A DNA stretch of 64,000 bases from Ditylenchus dipsaci (taxonomy: Eukaryota; Nematoda; Chromadorea; Rhabditida; Anguinidae). Both the position numbers and the translations under genes were made by a program. The notes under the pieces are model-generated. The model was not told where the DNA came from. It did no database searches and was given only the letters and a program-made list of their open reading frames with translations. How positions within the stretch are numbered: position 1 is the stretch's first letter; the number at the start of each line of letters is the position of its first letter. Shown one piece after another: positions 46,001-55,572 of this stretch. Location: positions 310,001 through 374,000 of the forward strand of contig SADC01001318.1 of the NCBI GenBank assembly GCA_004194705.1. The letters run 5' to 3'.

Positions 46001-46173
46001 CGGTCATCGATTTCCCCCACCAGTTTCGTCTTCTCCAATCTCGTTTCCAATGCCGCCGCTCTCTTCGCTGGGAATATCCAATCTGGTTGCACCTCCACCG
46101 GTGCCAAACTCTGGTTATGGACAAGAAAGTGGGCCACCCACACAGCAAACTTTTCAGCAGTATCCTCCAATGG
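37052..46173 (+). CDS. GORASP: Golgi reassembly-stacking protein (GRASP55/65-like)
   Basis: Clear exons: 37052-37098, 37150-37175, 37223-37293, 37337-37413, 37467-37731, 37791-37829, 42933-42996, 43048 onward. The protein starts MGNSESVSV with a glycine at position 2, the family's myristoylation site. Both PDZ-like domains are present: [50 protein letters not shown], then [17 protein letters not shown] and YLHRIP. GRASPs tether and stack Golgi cisternae. A Pro/Ser/Gln-rich C-terminal region follows (to 43435, 43541-43707, about 43785-44056, 45934-46173). Its reading frame changes near 43165-43200 and 43700, so the splicing there is uncertain. The 5.1-kb intron 37830-42932 splits the second PDZ domain and is packed with transposons. 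A last exon may begin near 46686 (VKPLPPPESMSSLAVDEGG). Confidence 0.88.
37955..38570. repeat. Foldback element in the GORASP intron
   Basis: The left end AACACCGGATTCGTGTTCAG pairs with the right end CTGAACACGAATCCGGTGTT. The inner arms pair through GAGTGTCAGGCTCAGTGCGC, ACTTGGCG and, at the centre, GCCCAGTCTAACACC against GTGTCAGACTGGGC. Same family as the core of 28200-29255. Confidence 0.7.
38713..39127. mobile_element. 415-bp palindromic pogo/Tigger-like MITE in GORASP intron
   Basis: TIRs CAGTCGACTCTCGATAAACC and TTTACGAGAGTCGACTG, flanked by TA. The centre pairs through GACCCGCGCCTCT and AGGCGCGGGTC. Related to the copies at 19221, 59298 and 60876 but more diverged. Confidence 0.8.
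39128..39256 (+). repeat. tRNA-like (SINE-like) repeat, second copy at 41768-41900
   Basis: Both copies read ATTATCAATACTGTT, ACGAACGGCCCTATGGCATG, TTCCTATGCGCATCGCCTAG, then the B-box-like GGTTCGACCTCCACTAG. A third, inverted relative lies at 39730-39800 (TTCAATTCC after complementing). The tRNA halves are incomplete, so I call this SINE-like and not a tRNA gene. Confidence 0.45.
40413..42054. mobile_element. DNA transposon with 8-bp TSD and a Myb/SANT gene
   Basis: TIRs start CGTTGTGCGCAAAACAGATA and pair for about 90 bp with the right end. CAGTGCTA flanks both sides exactly (40405-40412 and 42055-42062). Inside the TIRs are arrays of ACCCTTACCTCTACC (40540-40770) and, inverted, GGTAGAGGTAAGGGTAAAAG (41335-41705). 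Between them lies a small gene at 40848-41090. A tRNA-like repeat sits near the right end. The 8-bp duplication suggests hAT or P type; no transposase is seen. Confidence 0.85.
40848..41090 (-). CDS. Myb/SANT-like DNA-binding protein carried by a transposon
   Basis: An 80-residue frame from ATG 41090 to the stop at 40848. It contains [14 protein letters not shown], then [18 protein letters not shown] and [13 protein letters not shown], the three-helix pattern of the Myb/SANT-like domain found in zeste- and NAIF1-type proteins (aromatic W in helix 2, K-x-K-x-x-N-L-K in helix 3). Such domains occur in host factors and as accessory DNA-binding proteins of transposons. It sits between the inverted arms of the element at 40413-42054 and within the GORASP intron, on the opposite strand. 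A good donor (AAA|gtgagc) overlaps the stop, so further exons are possible. Confidence 0.65.
   Translation of the reverse strand: MFTPEMCKRLVELVAEHQEDLFPNSRKKDSAAGQNAAWKTVIDTLNTEYPEQGSHSVEQVKQKHSNLKKLAKQDLQDQKK
42280..42375 (-). pseudogene. hAT transposase C-terminal fossil
   Basis: The minus strand reads [19 protein letters not shown] and [13 protein letters not shown], which fits the hAT dimerisation motif (L-S-I-x-x-x-S-E-x-x-F-S-x-A). Upstream sequence at 42415-42445 (GGGTTGTCG, GGATATCGGATTTC) resembles a hAT end, also found at 40197-40230. Only the tail survives. Confidence 0.5.
42450..42625. mobile_element. Short pogo-like MITE
   Basis: Ends CAGTCCAATCTTGATATAAC and GTTATATAGAGTGTAGACTG with TA on each side (42448-42449 and 42626-42627). 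The interior repeats GTGGTGTTA words in both orientations. It lies inside the hAT fossil region. Confidence 0.7.
44215..44588. mobile_element. Degraded pogo-like MITE in GORASP intron
   Basis: Carries CCAGGGTCCGACACTTTTT, AAGAATTCCGG and AAAGACCCGCGCCTCTC like the 38713 copy, ending TAGTAGACTGTA. The left TIR is eroded. Confidence 0.55.
44660..45345. repeat. Foldback repeat with GAGTAGAACTCGAG arms
   Basis: Left half words GAGTTCTACTC, TTTTGGATCAAGAGTTACTC and CGAGTTCTACTCGCC pair with the right-half GAGTAGAACTCGAGTT and GAGTAACTTTTGATCC-like words. The centre lies near 44985-45010. It lies in the GORASP intron 44057-45933; 45715-45830 there is a piece of the 5979-6150 family. Confidence 0.65.
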
Positions 46174-47034
46174 GTATCATTCGATTACTTTTGGGAATAA
46201 AAAATTTAAAAAGATTAAAAAATCATGAGGTATTATTTATCTCCAAAATCGCTGTTGGTTTTTATTCAGCTGAATTATCTTTCGCTTAATTTTGCCCACG
46301 CAAACACATAAGACAGGAATAAGGAGAAAAAAAATAAAAAAGCTTAAAAAACTAACAAAAAATTTTTCGAAAGTAAACAAATATAATCTGATTTATGGCC
46401 CAAATTTGGTGCGATTTTGCGATTAATTAACACTCGAAATCTCGAGAAGAACTTTTGCTTATGGACGCAGAATTTCGCTCTGAACACGATGAAATTTTCG
46501 ACAAAAAAGTTTTGCTAGAGCCTTCTGAAATTTTGAAATTTTTTGAATTTTTGTCTTGTTACAAAAGCAAGAGAAATGGTTATAACTTTTTATATACTAG
46601 AGATTTTTTAAAGACAAACAAGTTATATTATTAGTGCAGGGGTAAAGCGCGTCAACCGGTCTAAATTGCTACGTGACAATTGAAGTGAAACCCCTCCCAC
46701 CTCCAGAGAGTATGAGTTCTCTAGCCGTAGATGAGGGTGGTGCATATTCGGAAAAACCCAATTCCTTGCAATGTGGAATGTGCTGGTCTTTCGCCACTTC
46801 GCGGCAAAACACCCTCGGTATTTCTACAAAAAAAATAAGTTATAATAATAAGCGCAACACCCCTAAATGATACCCCTCGATTTTAATATTCTTTGGAGGG
46901 AGGCGGTGCACACCACGATATACTGTCCAATTGCTAGTGGGCCCGATTCCCAACGCTGGATTTGTCTTTTGATAATTTGATTATTAGTTACCAAAAGATA
47001 TTCATGAATATTTTTGCAATAAAAGTAGGGCAAA
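46174..47034. other. GORASP 3' region, gene end unresolved
   Basis: 46480-46500 carries a GCTCTGAACACGATG word of the foldback families. 46686-46830 could be a further GORASP exon: after an acceptor attgaag, the phase fits the donor at 46173 and the text is Pro-rich. I could not settle the stop codon. Confidence 0.35.
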
Positions 47035-49029
47035 CTTTTTTTCTGTCGCCAAAACACTGCTTTTTGTCGCCCAAATACTATTGCCTTCGCCAAAATATTT
47101 TTTATGGCTTCAAAATACTTTTTCTGGTTGCCAAAAAGTTTTTTCCTTGTTCAACACGCGAAAAGCCGACTGTAACTTTCGGGTGTATAGGACTGACTTT
47201 TAACGCTGCGCACGATGGCGCAAAAAAATTTCGTGAAGAGGTGTGAGTGGAACGGGTAAAATAGCTCCTAAAAATAGGTCACTTTCACCTACTCCTGCCC
47301 ACCTGGAATTTAAGAAAAATATCGGTGGTACTCGCTCAAATTGAAGCAGCACTTAGATGTATGATATACCGAAATGGAGAGCGTAATCAGGGTTATCTAT
47401 TGCGCGCAAACTTGTATCTGAGTGATTTTATTTCCCAGAGCATTTTAAGATTTTTCATTACAAGCCAGTTTTCGAAAACCTTCAATTTTAACCATAAAAG
47501 GGTCCTAGACATGTCATAGTTGCGTTTAACTTCTCAATACGTGGTCAACACTTGTAGAGAAATTCAAGAGCTTCAAGATAGGCAAGAAGTCAGCACAAAA
47601 ATTACGCAAAAGCTTTTCAGAAATTGTAGAAGAAGAGGTAAGACCAGTAGTTTCCCTAAAATTGAAATTTGGAGGATACCTGGTTTGGAATATTCTTGGA
47701 TAATTTCTAAAGAAAACTGAGAGTATATATATAGCAAAGTGATCAGCGTGAAAAATGCAACAGAACTAGTGCAAAGTCTCACAAGACAACAAGCGAATAT
47801 AACAAAATTCAAGGCAAAACATTTTGACTCCAAAACCCTACAGAAAACCATGGTCTTTCGGACGAGAATTCAAGTGGTTGGGGGCTTAGTTTCGTAATTT
47901 TTTCAAAAAATTTCAAGAATTTTTTAGAAAATAAAAATATCACATGATAGAGCGCAAAAAATCGCATCAGATACAATGGTCAGATCTGAATCAAGACCGT
48001 GATTACTATTCTAGAAACGGCATAAACTAGAAACTGCCATGTACGACGAAGTTCCAACATACTTCTACAAACTTATCAAAAGAGGGAGAACACAGTCTCA
48101 CATGTAATCTAACCATTGTATCTGATGCGATTTTTCGCGCTCTATCATGTGATATTTTTATTTTCTAAAAAATTCCTTGAAATTTTTTGAAAAAAATTAC
48201 GAAACTAAGCCCCCAACCACTTGAATTCTCGTCCGAAAGACCATGGTTTTCTGTAGGATTTTGGAGTCAAAATGTTTTGCCTTGAATTTTGTTATATTCG
48301 CTCGTTGTCGTGTGAGTCTTTGCACTAGTTCTGTTGCATTTTTCACGCTGATCACTTTGCTATATATATACTCTCAATTTTCTTTAGAAAATTATCCAAG
48401 AATATTCCAAACCAGGTATCCTCCAAATTTCAATTTTAGGGAAACTACTGGTCTTACCTCTTCTTCTACAATTTCTGAAAAGCTTTTGCGTAATTTTTGT
48501 GCTGACTTCTTGCCTATCTTGAAGCTCTTGAATTTCTCTACAAGTGTTGACCACGTATTGAGAAGTTAAACGCAACTATGACATGTCTAGGACCCTTTTA
48601 TGGTTAAAATTGAAGGTTTTCGAAAACTGGCTTGTAATGAAAAAATCTTAAAATGCTCTGGGAAATAAAAATCACTCAGATACAAGTTTGCGCGCAATAG
48701 ATAACCCTGATTACGCTCTCCATTTCGGTATATCATACATCTAAGTGCTGCTTCAATTTGAGCGAGTACCACCGATATTTTTCTTAAATTCCAGGTGGGC
48801 AGGAGTAGGTGAAAGTGACCTATTTTTAGGAGCTATTTTACCCGTTCCACTCACACCTCTTCACGAAATTTTTTTGCGCCATCGTGCTCAGCGTTAAAAG
48901 TCAGTCCTATACACCCGAAAGTTACAGTCGGCCTTTCGCGTGTTAAAAAAATCTTCAAATGTCGTTTGTCTCGACAAGAATATTTTGAAAAGAAAAAAAC
49001 TTTTTGGCGACAAAAATAAGTGTTTTGCT
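47035..49029. repeat. 1.8-kb palindrome (47153-48944) with outer array remnants
   Basis: The arms 47153-47980 and 48113-48944 are near-identical inverted copies around about 130 bp of spacer; the ends are AACACGCGAAA and TTTCGCGTGTT. Frames reading MRLTSQYVVNTCREIQE and EAALRCMIYRNGERN appear on both strands for this reason. Outside, TTTTTGTCGCC (47068) and GGCGACAAAAA (49005) also pair, so the element was probably larger. The arm text resembles a decayed coding region but no family is recognised. Confidence 0.8.
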
Positions 49030-51626
49030 GGGTGGCTGCGGACTGGGATCCCGGAAACTGAGATCACGCACAACTCAGCTATTTGACAACTGATCTCGAA
49101 AGAAATTCAAATATAGGACAATTCATCACAATTATACTGGTCTTTTTGAACTCCCGCCCAATGCGGAATTCGTTTTTAGGACAACTGGGCCCAAGTAAAA
49201 CTCGGCTTTTTGACAATTGGGCGGGAAAATTTTGGATTATGGAACAATTGACTTTAAATGAGGTTGGACTTTTTTGCAACTTGATCCTTTTGTGTTTCAA
49301 CTTAAAGCTTTTAGGCTTTTTGTAATTTCAAGTCATTTATGTTCGTTTCATGGTCTGTTCAACTTTTACATAGCATTTTCGTGCCTTTTGACTGTGTACT
49401 TTCACACAAAATCAAAAATTTTGCCAATTTTAAAATTAAATTGCTCTATGGTACATGAAATCGTCTAACTAACCCTATTTAATAAGACCAAAACTACGGT
49501 TTTACCTACCCGAGACCCCGAACCGGAGGTATGTACCAATCGGTTGGGTGGATCCACCGAAATGCCCTGAAAAATAAAAAGTTTCTTAAACTTTAAAATA
49601 AACCATCCTGACCATCCTATACGTAAAATATCGTGGAAAATTCGGTTTGGTAAGATCGAAATTACGATTTTACCTACTCGGAGTCTCAAACCAGAGGTAG
49701 GTACCACCTACTAAGGTGGATATCCACCTACATTGCCTAAAAGATTGAAAGTTGGTTTTAATTAGAAACAAACCATTTTTCTAATCAAAATTCTATGAGG
49801 AATTCGATTTGTTGAGACCAGAGTTACGATTTCACTCACCTGGATCCTAAAACCTGCGGTAGGTACTGTTGTGTAGGTGGATATCCACCCAAATGTCATG
49901 AAAAACAAAAAATTAGCTAAAATTATAAACAAACCATCTTATCATAAGCAAAATTGCGTGGGAAATTCTGTTTGACAGGACCAAATTCTTATTTGCTTAA
50001 CTGGACCCCGAAACTTAGAGTGGGTACCACTGACAAAAAGCAATGGGTATCCACCTGGATGGCCTAAAAAATGAACATTTTTAAACAAAAAGCAAATGCT
50101 ACTGGCATATGTAAAATCCTGCAGGGAATCGGGTTGGACAATACGGGATTGGTGATTTACGCACCTGAAACCCAAATCCTAGGTAGGGTATCCTGGAGTC
50201 AGGTGTATATTTACAAATCTTCTGGCATAAGTATAAACCTGATTGAAAGGTAGTTAATTCAGATTTCGGGTTTGCATGTACGTATCATACCGGACTTCTC
50301 ACGGAAATTCAGGTAAAAAAAGTGTATAATTTTTTATTTTGACCAACTTTACTTTTTCATGCTAGCCAGGTGGATATCGAGAGGTACGCGAGATTACGCA
50401 CTCCGGGTTTTGGGATTTGGGTAGAGGAAACGAGTAGATAATCCCATTTTTCAGCCCTATCAAACTGAATTGCTTGGTATGATAGCATGGATTGTTTGTT
50501 CATTTAAAAAAAAATCATTTTTCAGGCCATCCAGGTGTATACCACACCATCCCAGGATACCCACATCTGGTTTCGGAATTTGAGGGGCGAAAATTGCAAT
50601 TTTAGTCTTATCAATCCTAATTCCTTACAGGATTTTACATATGATAGCATGGTTTGCTTTTGATTTTGAAATTTTTTTAATTTTTCAGGTCATCCAGGTG
50701 GATATCCACCTGGACCAGGGCACCTACCTCTGATTTTGGAGTTTGGGTGGATAAATCGAAGTTTTGGTCTTTTAAAACCCGATTCACCACACGATTATAG
50801 ATATGATGGCACGTTTGTTTTCGATTTAAGACTTTATTTTATTTTTTCAGGTCATCCAAGTGGATACCCACTTGGACCAGGTAGCTACCCTTCATTTTGT
50901 GGTTCGGGTAGCGAGAAACACAGTTTTGGTCTTATGTAACCTGACTCTCTGCACGATTTTACATATGACAGCATGGTTTATTTTAAAAATGGACTTTCTT
51001 TCAGTTTTCAGGACATTGAGTTGGATATCCGGATCCACCTGACCAGGTGGTACGCACCCTGAGTTTGGGTTTAGGTGGGTAAAATCGCCCTTTCGGTACT
51101 GACGAACTGGTTTTGCAATGCGATTTCAGTTCAAAATACGTGGTTTGTTTTTGATTTCAGCTAAGTTATTTTTTCAGGGCAGCTAGGTAAAAGTCCACTT
51201 GGACCAGGGCATACATATTGAAATAAAACTAGGATAAAGAGTTATATTGCACTCAGCACCGACAAACACAGGCAAATATTCATCGAATAAACAAAATATT
51301 GAGCATAAAACAGGTGAGTCTAACCGAAACAGACAAAAATTTAGCACGGAAGAACCAAAATCAAATTTTCAAACAGTCAAATTATTTCCCGCCCAATTGT
51401 CACAAAGCCGAGTTTTACTTGGCCTAGTTGTCCTAAAAACGAATCGTGTTAAGACCAATTTTTCTTTGTTCGAATTGTTTTTGGACCAATTTTGTACGAT
51501 CTCAATTGTTTTTGTGCCAGCTGTCCGAATCTGAATTGTCCTATATCCGAATATCTTTCGAGATCAGTTGTCAAAAGCCGAGTTGTCCGTGTTCTCAGTT
51601 TTCAGGATCCGAGTCCGCAGCCACCC
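49030..51626. mobile_element. 2.6-kb MULE-like foldback element with tandem-array arms
   Basis: TIRs begin GGGTGGCTGCGGACTGGGAT; the right end, complemented, reads GGGTGGCTGCGGACTCGGAT, and pairing extends for about 95 bp. The flanks TGTTTTGCT (49021-49029) and TGTTTTGGT (51627-51635) match at 8 of 9 positions, fitting the 9-bp duplication typical of Mutator-like elements. Inside, an array of about 165-bp units (49450-50230) is followed by an inverted array (50330-51230), with GGTGGATATCCACC in each unit. No transposase was found. Confidence 0.75.
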
Positions 51627-51635
51627 TGTTTTGGT

Positions 51636-52194
51636 CACGGTCCTTCAAAAACTGCATTTTGTGCAATTAAAAATAAATAAAACGACATGAATTTCAAAAA
51701 AATTACGTTTTCACTAATTGCGCAGTTTTTCGCTCAGATCGAAAACACCCGTCCAAATTATTAAATTTTCCGTCAAGTTTTTTTTAACTTTCCGTTCTCG
51801 GTGTTAATTTTTCTATTTTTCTCTTGCACCAGCATATAGCCCGCAATCTCTAGTTTCTGATAAGCCATCAACTGTCTGAATGCAATATTGAAAAGTGGGA
51901 GAAAAATTCATTTTAAAAAATAAGTATGGTTTTGAAAACACGATTTTTCTCCTATTTTTTGTATTTAGCCAGTTGATGGCTCATTAGAAACTAGAGATTC
52001 AACGCTAAATGCTGGTGCAAAAAAAATAATAAAATTGAAACGTTAACACCGAAAAACAGACAGGTTTAAAAATTTGACGGGGATTAAATGATTTTGACGG
52101 ATGTTTTTTTACCTACAGCCGTAGTTTTTTTTTACAGATTTCTTCTTTTCTCTCTAACAGCAACATAGTTTTTTCGATAAATAGCTTTATAAAC
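51636..52194. repeat. Unique stretch plus a short palindrome
   Basis: 51830-52020 is an inverted repeat: CACCAGCATATAGC, ATCTCTAGTTTCTGATAAGC, CATCAACTG and their complements, centred near 51925. The rest shows nothing recognisable. Confidence 0.55.
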
Positions 52195-52403
52195 GGACAA
52201 AGCTTTTTTTTGCAGCTAAAAGACTTTTTTGCATCTAAAAGACTTTTTTGCAGCTAATCGACTTTTTTCTGCAGTTAAAAGACTTTTTTCTGCAGCTAAA
52301 AGACTTTTTTGTAGCTTTTTCAAATTGAAAATCTGCTATTTTATGCTTGTATTGTTGTTTTTAGCAAGGATTATCATACAATTGAAGAGAGGAGGGGCAC
52401 GAA

Positions 52404-53347
52404 CAGGGCCGCAACTTGAACTTTCTCAAGGGGGGCTGGTGGTTGTAATTACTAGAGATGTGCACGATCGATATATCGTATCGTAAATATCGATCGATCG
52501 GTCCTAATTTTGACCAAAAATATCGATCGCGAATATCGCTGCACCATTTTGAAAATATCGCATATCGCCTATCGTCTTTTTAAAAAATATCGCCTAGCAA
52601 TTTTGAGATTTTTTGTTTAAAATTTGCGCGATGTTTTCACTAAAATTTTCGCCTACGGCACAATTTTTGGTATCATTTTGCTGACTGTTGTGGCATCTAT
52701 TGTCGCAAAAGAATCATCGCCTTGCTTCGTTTGCGTTATTTTTGGTTGCTGTTTTGCGCTCGTTATGTTCTCTCATAAATAAAACTTTTATTCTTAAATG
52801 AGCCTACCCTGGAAACTCAAGCTCGACGGAGATGAAGCTGGCCGATTCCTTTTCAACAACCTTTCGTCTACTAAATCATAGTGCAATGCATGCGCAAAGA
52901 AGATATTGACGTCAAACAAGCTGTATCCGCAATACAAAGAGCAACTGGCAGAGATGGAGAAGGAGAGCAAGCAAAGAGGGAGGCCATGCAAAAGGGGCTA
53001 CAACAGTTTGTGATCAAGGGAACAGGTAATGCCTATGTTATTTGTTGGTTTTTTGAGAAATTTGTTTTAGACGAAGTCTCGGCTCTCGACAGGAAGGTTA
53101 TGAAGATATTGTAGTGGATTTGAGGCGGCGCAGCAGCCGCGGAAGATTTTTCAAGCTTTGTCTGCTTCTGGGGAAAAATATCGTATATCGTAACGATATA
53201 TCGTTGCTAAAATTCATATCGTATCGTTATATCGATCGTTGGAAATTAGCTCAAAAATATCGTATCGTTATGTCGTTAAATGACAAATGCACATCTCTAG
53301 TAATTACCCCTACGACCCCCCACCCCCCCCCCCAAATTGCGGCCCTG
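52404..53347. mobile_element. hAT-like MITE inserted in the outer element
   Basis: TIRs CAGGGCCGCAACTTGAAC and AAATTGCGGCCCTG. The flanks GGCACGAA (52396-52403) and GGTACGAA (53348-53355) form an 8-bp duplication with one mismatch. The opposite arm of the outer element (near 53955-53970) keeps the uninterrupted site, GAGGAGGCGTACGAATCAT once complemented. Removing the inner hAT leaves only about 90 bp, like the copy at 4247. Confidence 0.85.
52453..53299. mobile_element. 847-bp hAT element, innermost insertion
   Basis: TIRs TAGAGATGTGCACGAT and GCACATCTCTA with the exact 8-bp duplication GTAATTAC on each side (52445-52452 and 53300-53307). The subterminal regions are rich in ATATCGATCG-type words. 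The interior frame 52881-53114 (MQCMRKEDIDVKQ) is not a recognised transposase domain, so the element is non-autonomous. Confidence 0.9.
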
Positions 53348-54385
53348 GGTACGAATCATATTTTGAACTCTCGGGTTCAAATCCCCCTGGTGCACACCCT
53401 ATTTTTACTCCATTTAAGTGAGTTAACTTATTTGTAGTGCCAAAAAGTATCCAGCAATCGATTGATGTCATTTCCAGCACTGATTTGCTGTCAGCAACTA
53501 CCTTGATTTTACGATTTGTGCAGATGAGCATCAAGATAAGGGAAACCAGCTGAAAGCCATTCACTAGAAGCCACTTTTGCATTCATCACATCCTTTGCTA
53601 CCGATTTCGTTAACTTCTTGAAATGTGATATTAACTTTTTAATAAGCTTGTACCGGAAGTTTACGACCTTAGCTTCATTTCCAGTTTATGTTCGTTCGCA
53701 CTGGATGAACTCGAGTCCGACACTTAGATACCTTGAATCCAAAAATGATGGATTTTCGGATAAAACGAAGGCCTAAGCGAGGTCATCGCTTGTAAGTAAG
53801 TTCCAGTACCTTATAAAACCCCGTGCTGATGGTTAGCTGGATATTCAAGAGCCTGAGCAACCTTTTAATAACAAAATTGTGTGCAAAACATAAAAAATGG
53901 AGTAAAAATAGGGTGCGCACCCAAGGGGATTTGAACCCGAGAGTTCAAAATATGATTCGTACGCCTCCTCTCTTCAACTGTATAATAATCCTTGCTAAAA
54001 ACAACAATACAAGCATAAAATAAGCAAATTTTCATAAAAAAAAATAGCTGCAAAAAAGTCTTTTAGCTGCAGAAAAAAGTCCTTTAGCTGCAAATAAAAG
54101 TCGATTAGATGCGAAAAAAGTCTTTTAGATGCAGAAAAAAGTCTTTCAGCTGCAAAGGCAATTAGCTGCAAAAAAAGTCTTTTAGCTGCAGGAAAAAGTC
54201 GATTAGCTGCAAAAAAGTCTTTTAGATGCAAAAAAAGTCTTTTAGCTGCAAAAAAAATTCGATGCAAAAAAAGTCTTTTAGATGCAAAAAAAAGCATTTT
54301 AGCTGCAAAAAAAAAGCTTTGTCCCAAGGAAACACTCAAAAAAAAGAATTTTCTCAAACAGTTCCTCAACTACTATGAAAGGATT

Positions 54386-54510
54386 GGACAAAGCTTTTCC
54401 CTGCTGCAAAAAGACTTTTTTCTGCTGCGAAAAGACTTTTTTTGCTGCAAATATTTTTGCTGCAGAAATAATTCTTCTTGCTGCAAATAGACTTTTATGT
54501 TGCAAAAAAT
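54386..54510. repeat. Orphan end of the GGACAAAGC family
   Basis: Starts GGACAAAGCTTTTCCCTGCT and continues as GCTGCAAAAAGACTTTTTT units, in direct orientation 61 bp after the right end of the 52195-54324 element. No partner arm was found in the next kilobase. Confidence 0.6.
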
Positions 54511-54660
54511 ATTTTTTAAAAACTTTTAAAAAATTTTAAAGCATCAAACTTGATGTTTTTGAGAACTATAGTTTTAGCATCCGCAAATAGCCTTCTCATT
54601 GTGTATGACCCTTTATAGCTTGTATGATGTTTTGACTGAAAGTAGTCGAGAAAAAAAGAG

Positions 54661-54735
54661 AACAGTTAGAGAGTGGAATCGAACCGACGATGTCCAAAAA
54701 CCATTCCATCATCTTACCTACTCCACCACAAATGC
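54661..54735 (-). other. tRNA-like sequence (degenerate or SINE head)
   Basis: The minus strand reads TGGAGTAGGTAAGATGATGG (A-box-like), then CGGTTCGATTCCACTC (B-box-like). I could not pair a 7-bp acceptor stem, so a functional tRNA gene is unlikely. Confidence 0.3.
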
Positions 54736-55572
54736 AACCGATAGAGTCGCCTTACGTATGGTGTATAAAAGTGTATAAAAATGCTCTTTTAGTCTTAAAA
54801 TTCGTGATGTACTAAAATAAATGAATATGCATGAGGAATCTTGTTCGCTCAGCTAAAAAAACATATATTTTAATTTTATCATAAACCAACTCAAAGATAT
54901 GAACAAAAATTCAAAACATCACTAAAATTTTTGACCAAAAATTTAAATGCGCGCCTTTTGATTTTTTTGTACAAATAAGACAGAAAACAGTGCAAAAGGG
55001 TTCTAAACGATTTATAAAACACGAAATGTTAAATTGTCCTTACAGGGTATGCAGTGATTACAAATACACTATCTAAAATATAATCCTTAAAATCCTCATA
55101 TTTATCAGACGGACTTTTAACACTGTATTGTGAGTTGGCTGAAAGGCATGTATAAGGTTGTGAGTTGACTGAAAGGCATGTATAATGAAGTAACAAGTCA
55201 TTTTGTAGCGCAGAATGTGTGCTTTCAGATGCCATAGAGCATGTTCTAAAAAATCGATATATTGAAAGTGGAAAAGGGCCCTCAATTATAACCTGTCTCT
55301 AGCGATGCGTCATAGATATTATTTATTTTCGTGCAAAAGTTGTTCTCCGATAAAAAAATGTTTTTCTGGATTTTTGTGTGATCTCCATCACACCCTTTCA
55401 AAATTTGAATTTCCTTGTAGTTCACTCAAACAAAACGCCAAGAATTCAATCGAACTCTTTACGCGCTTTTTTAAATTCTTTACTCCTTTGTTACCTAAGC
55501 ACCATATAACTATTTAGAGATTTAACGTAGGCACTTTTAAAATCGGTAGTATACAACAGGACAAAAGTAATT
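54736..55572. other. Mostly unique; short tandem duplication
   Basis: A 28-30 bp segment (TGTGAGTTG, CTGAAAGGCATGTATAA) is duplicated in tandem at about 55128-55192. A minus frame across it (55029-55235) reads YTCLSVNSQPYTCLSANSQ; it may be the tail of the unknown gene upstream or chance. Confidence 0.35.

Larger units (their letters stand above)
52195..54324. mobile_element. Outer foldback element of a three-level nest
   Basis: The ends GGACAAAGCTTTTTTTTGC and GCAAAAAAAAAGCTTTGTCC belong to the family of the 6601-8160 element. The arms are GCAGCTAAAAGAC/T-run arrays (52200-52320 and 54045-54320). Inside, both arms contain TGCTTGTATTGTTGTTTTTA and a tRNA-like segment (GGGTTCAAATCCCC at 53378, inverted at 53930). 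No target-site duplication was found. Confidence 0.7.

Noticed and set aside
47325..48772. Two identical protein frames on opposite strands
   Set aside because: Both come from the two arms of the 1.8-kb palindrome; no splice signals or family support a gene.
54661..54735. Functional tRNA gene
   Set aside because: A- and B-box-like words are present but no acceptor stem forms, so only a tRNA-like relic is reported.
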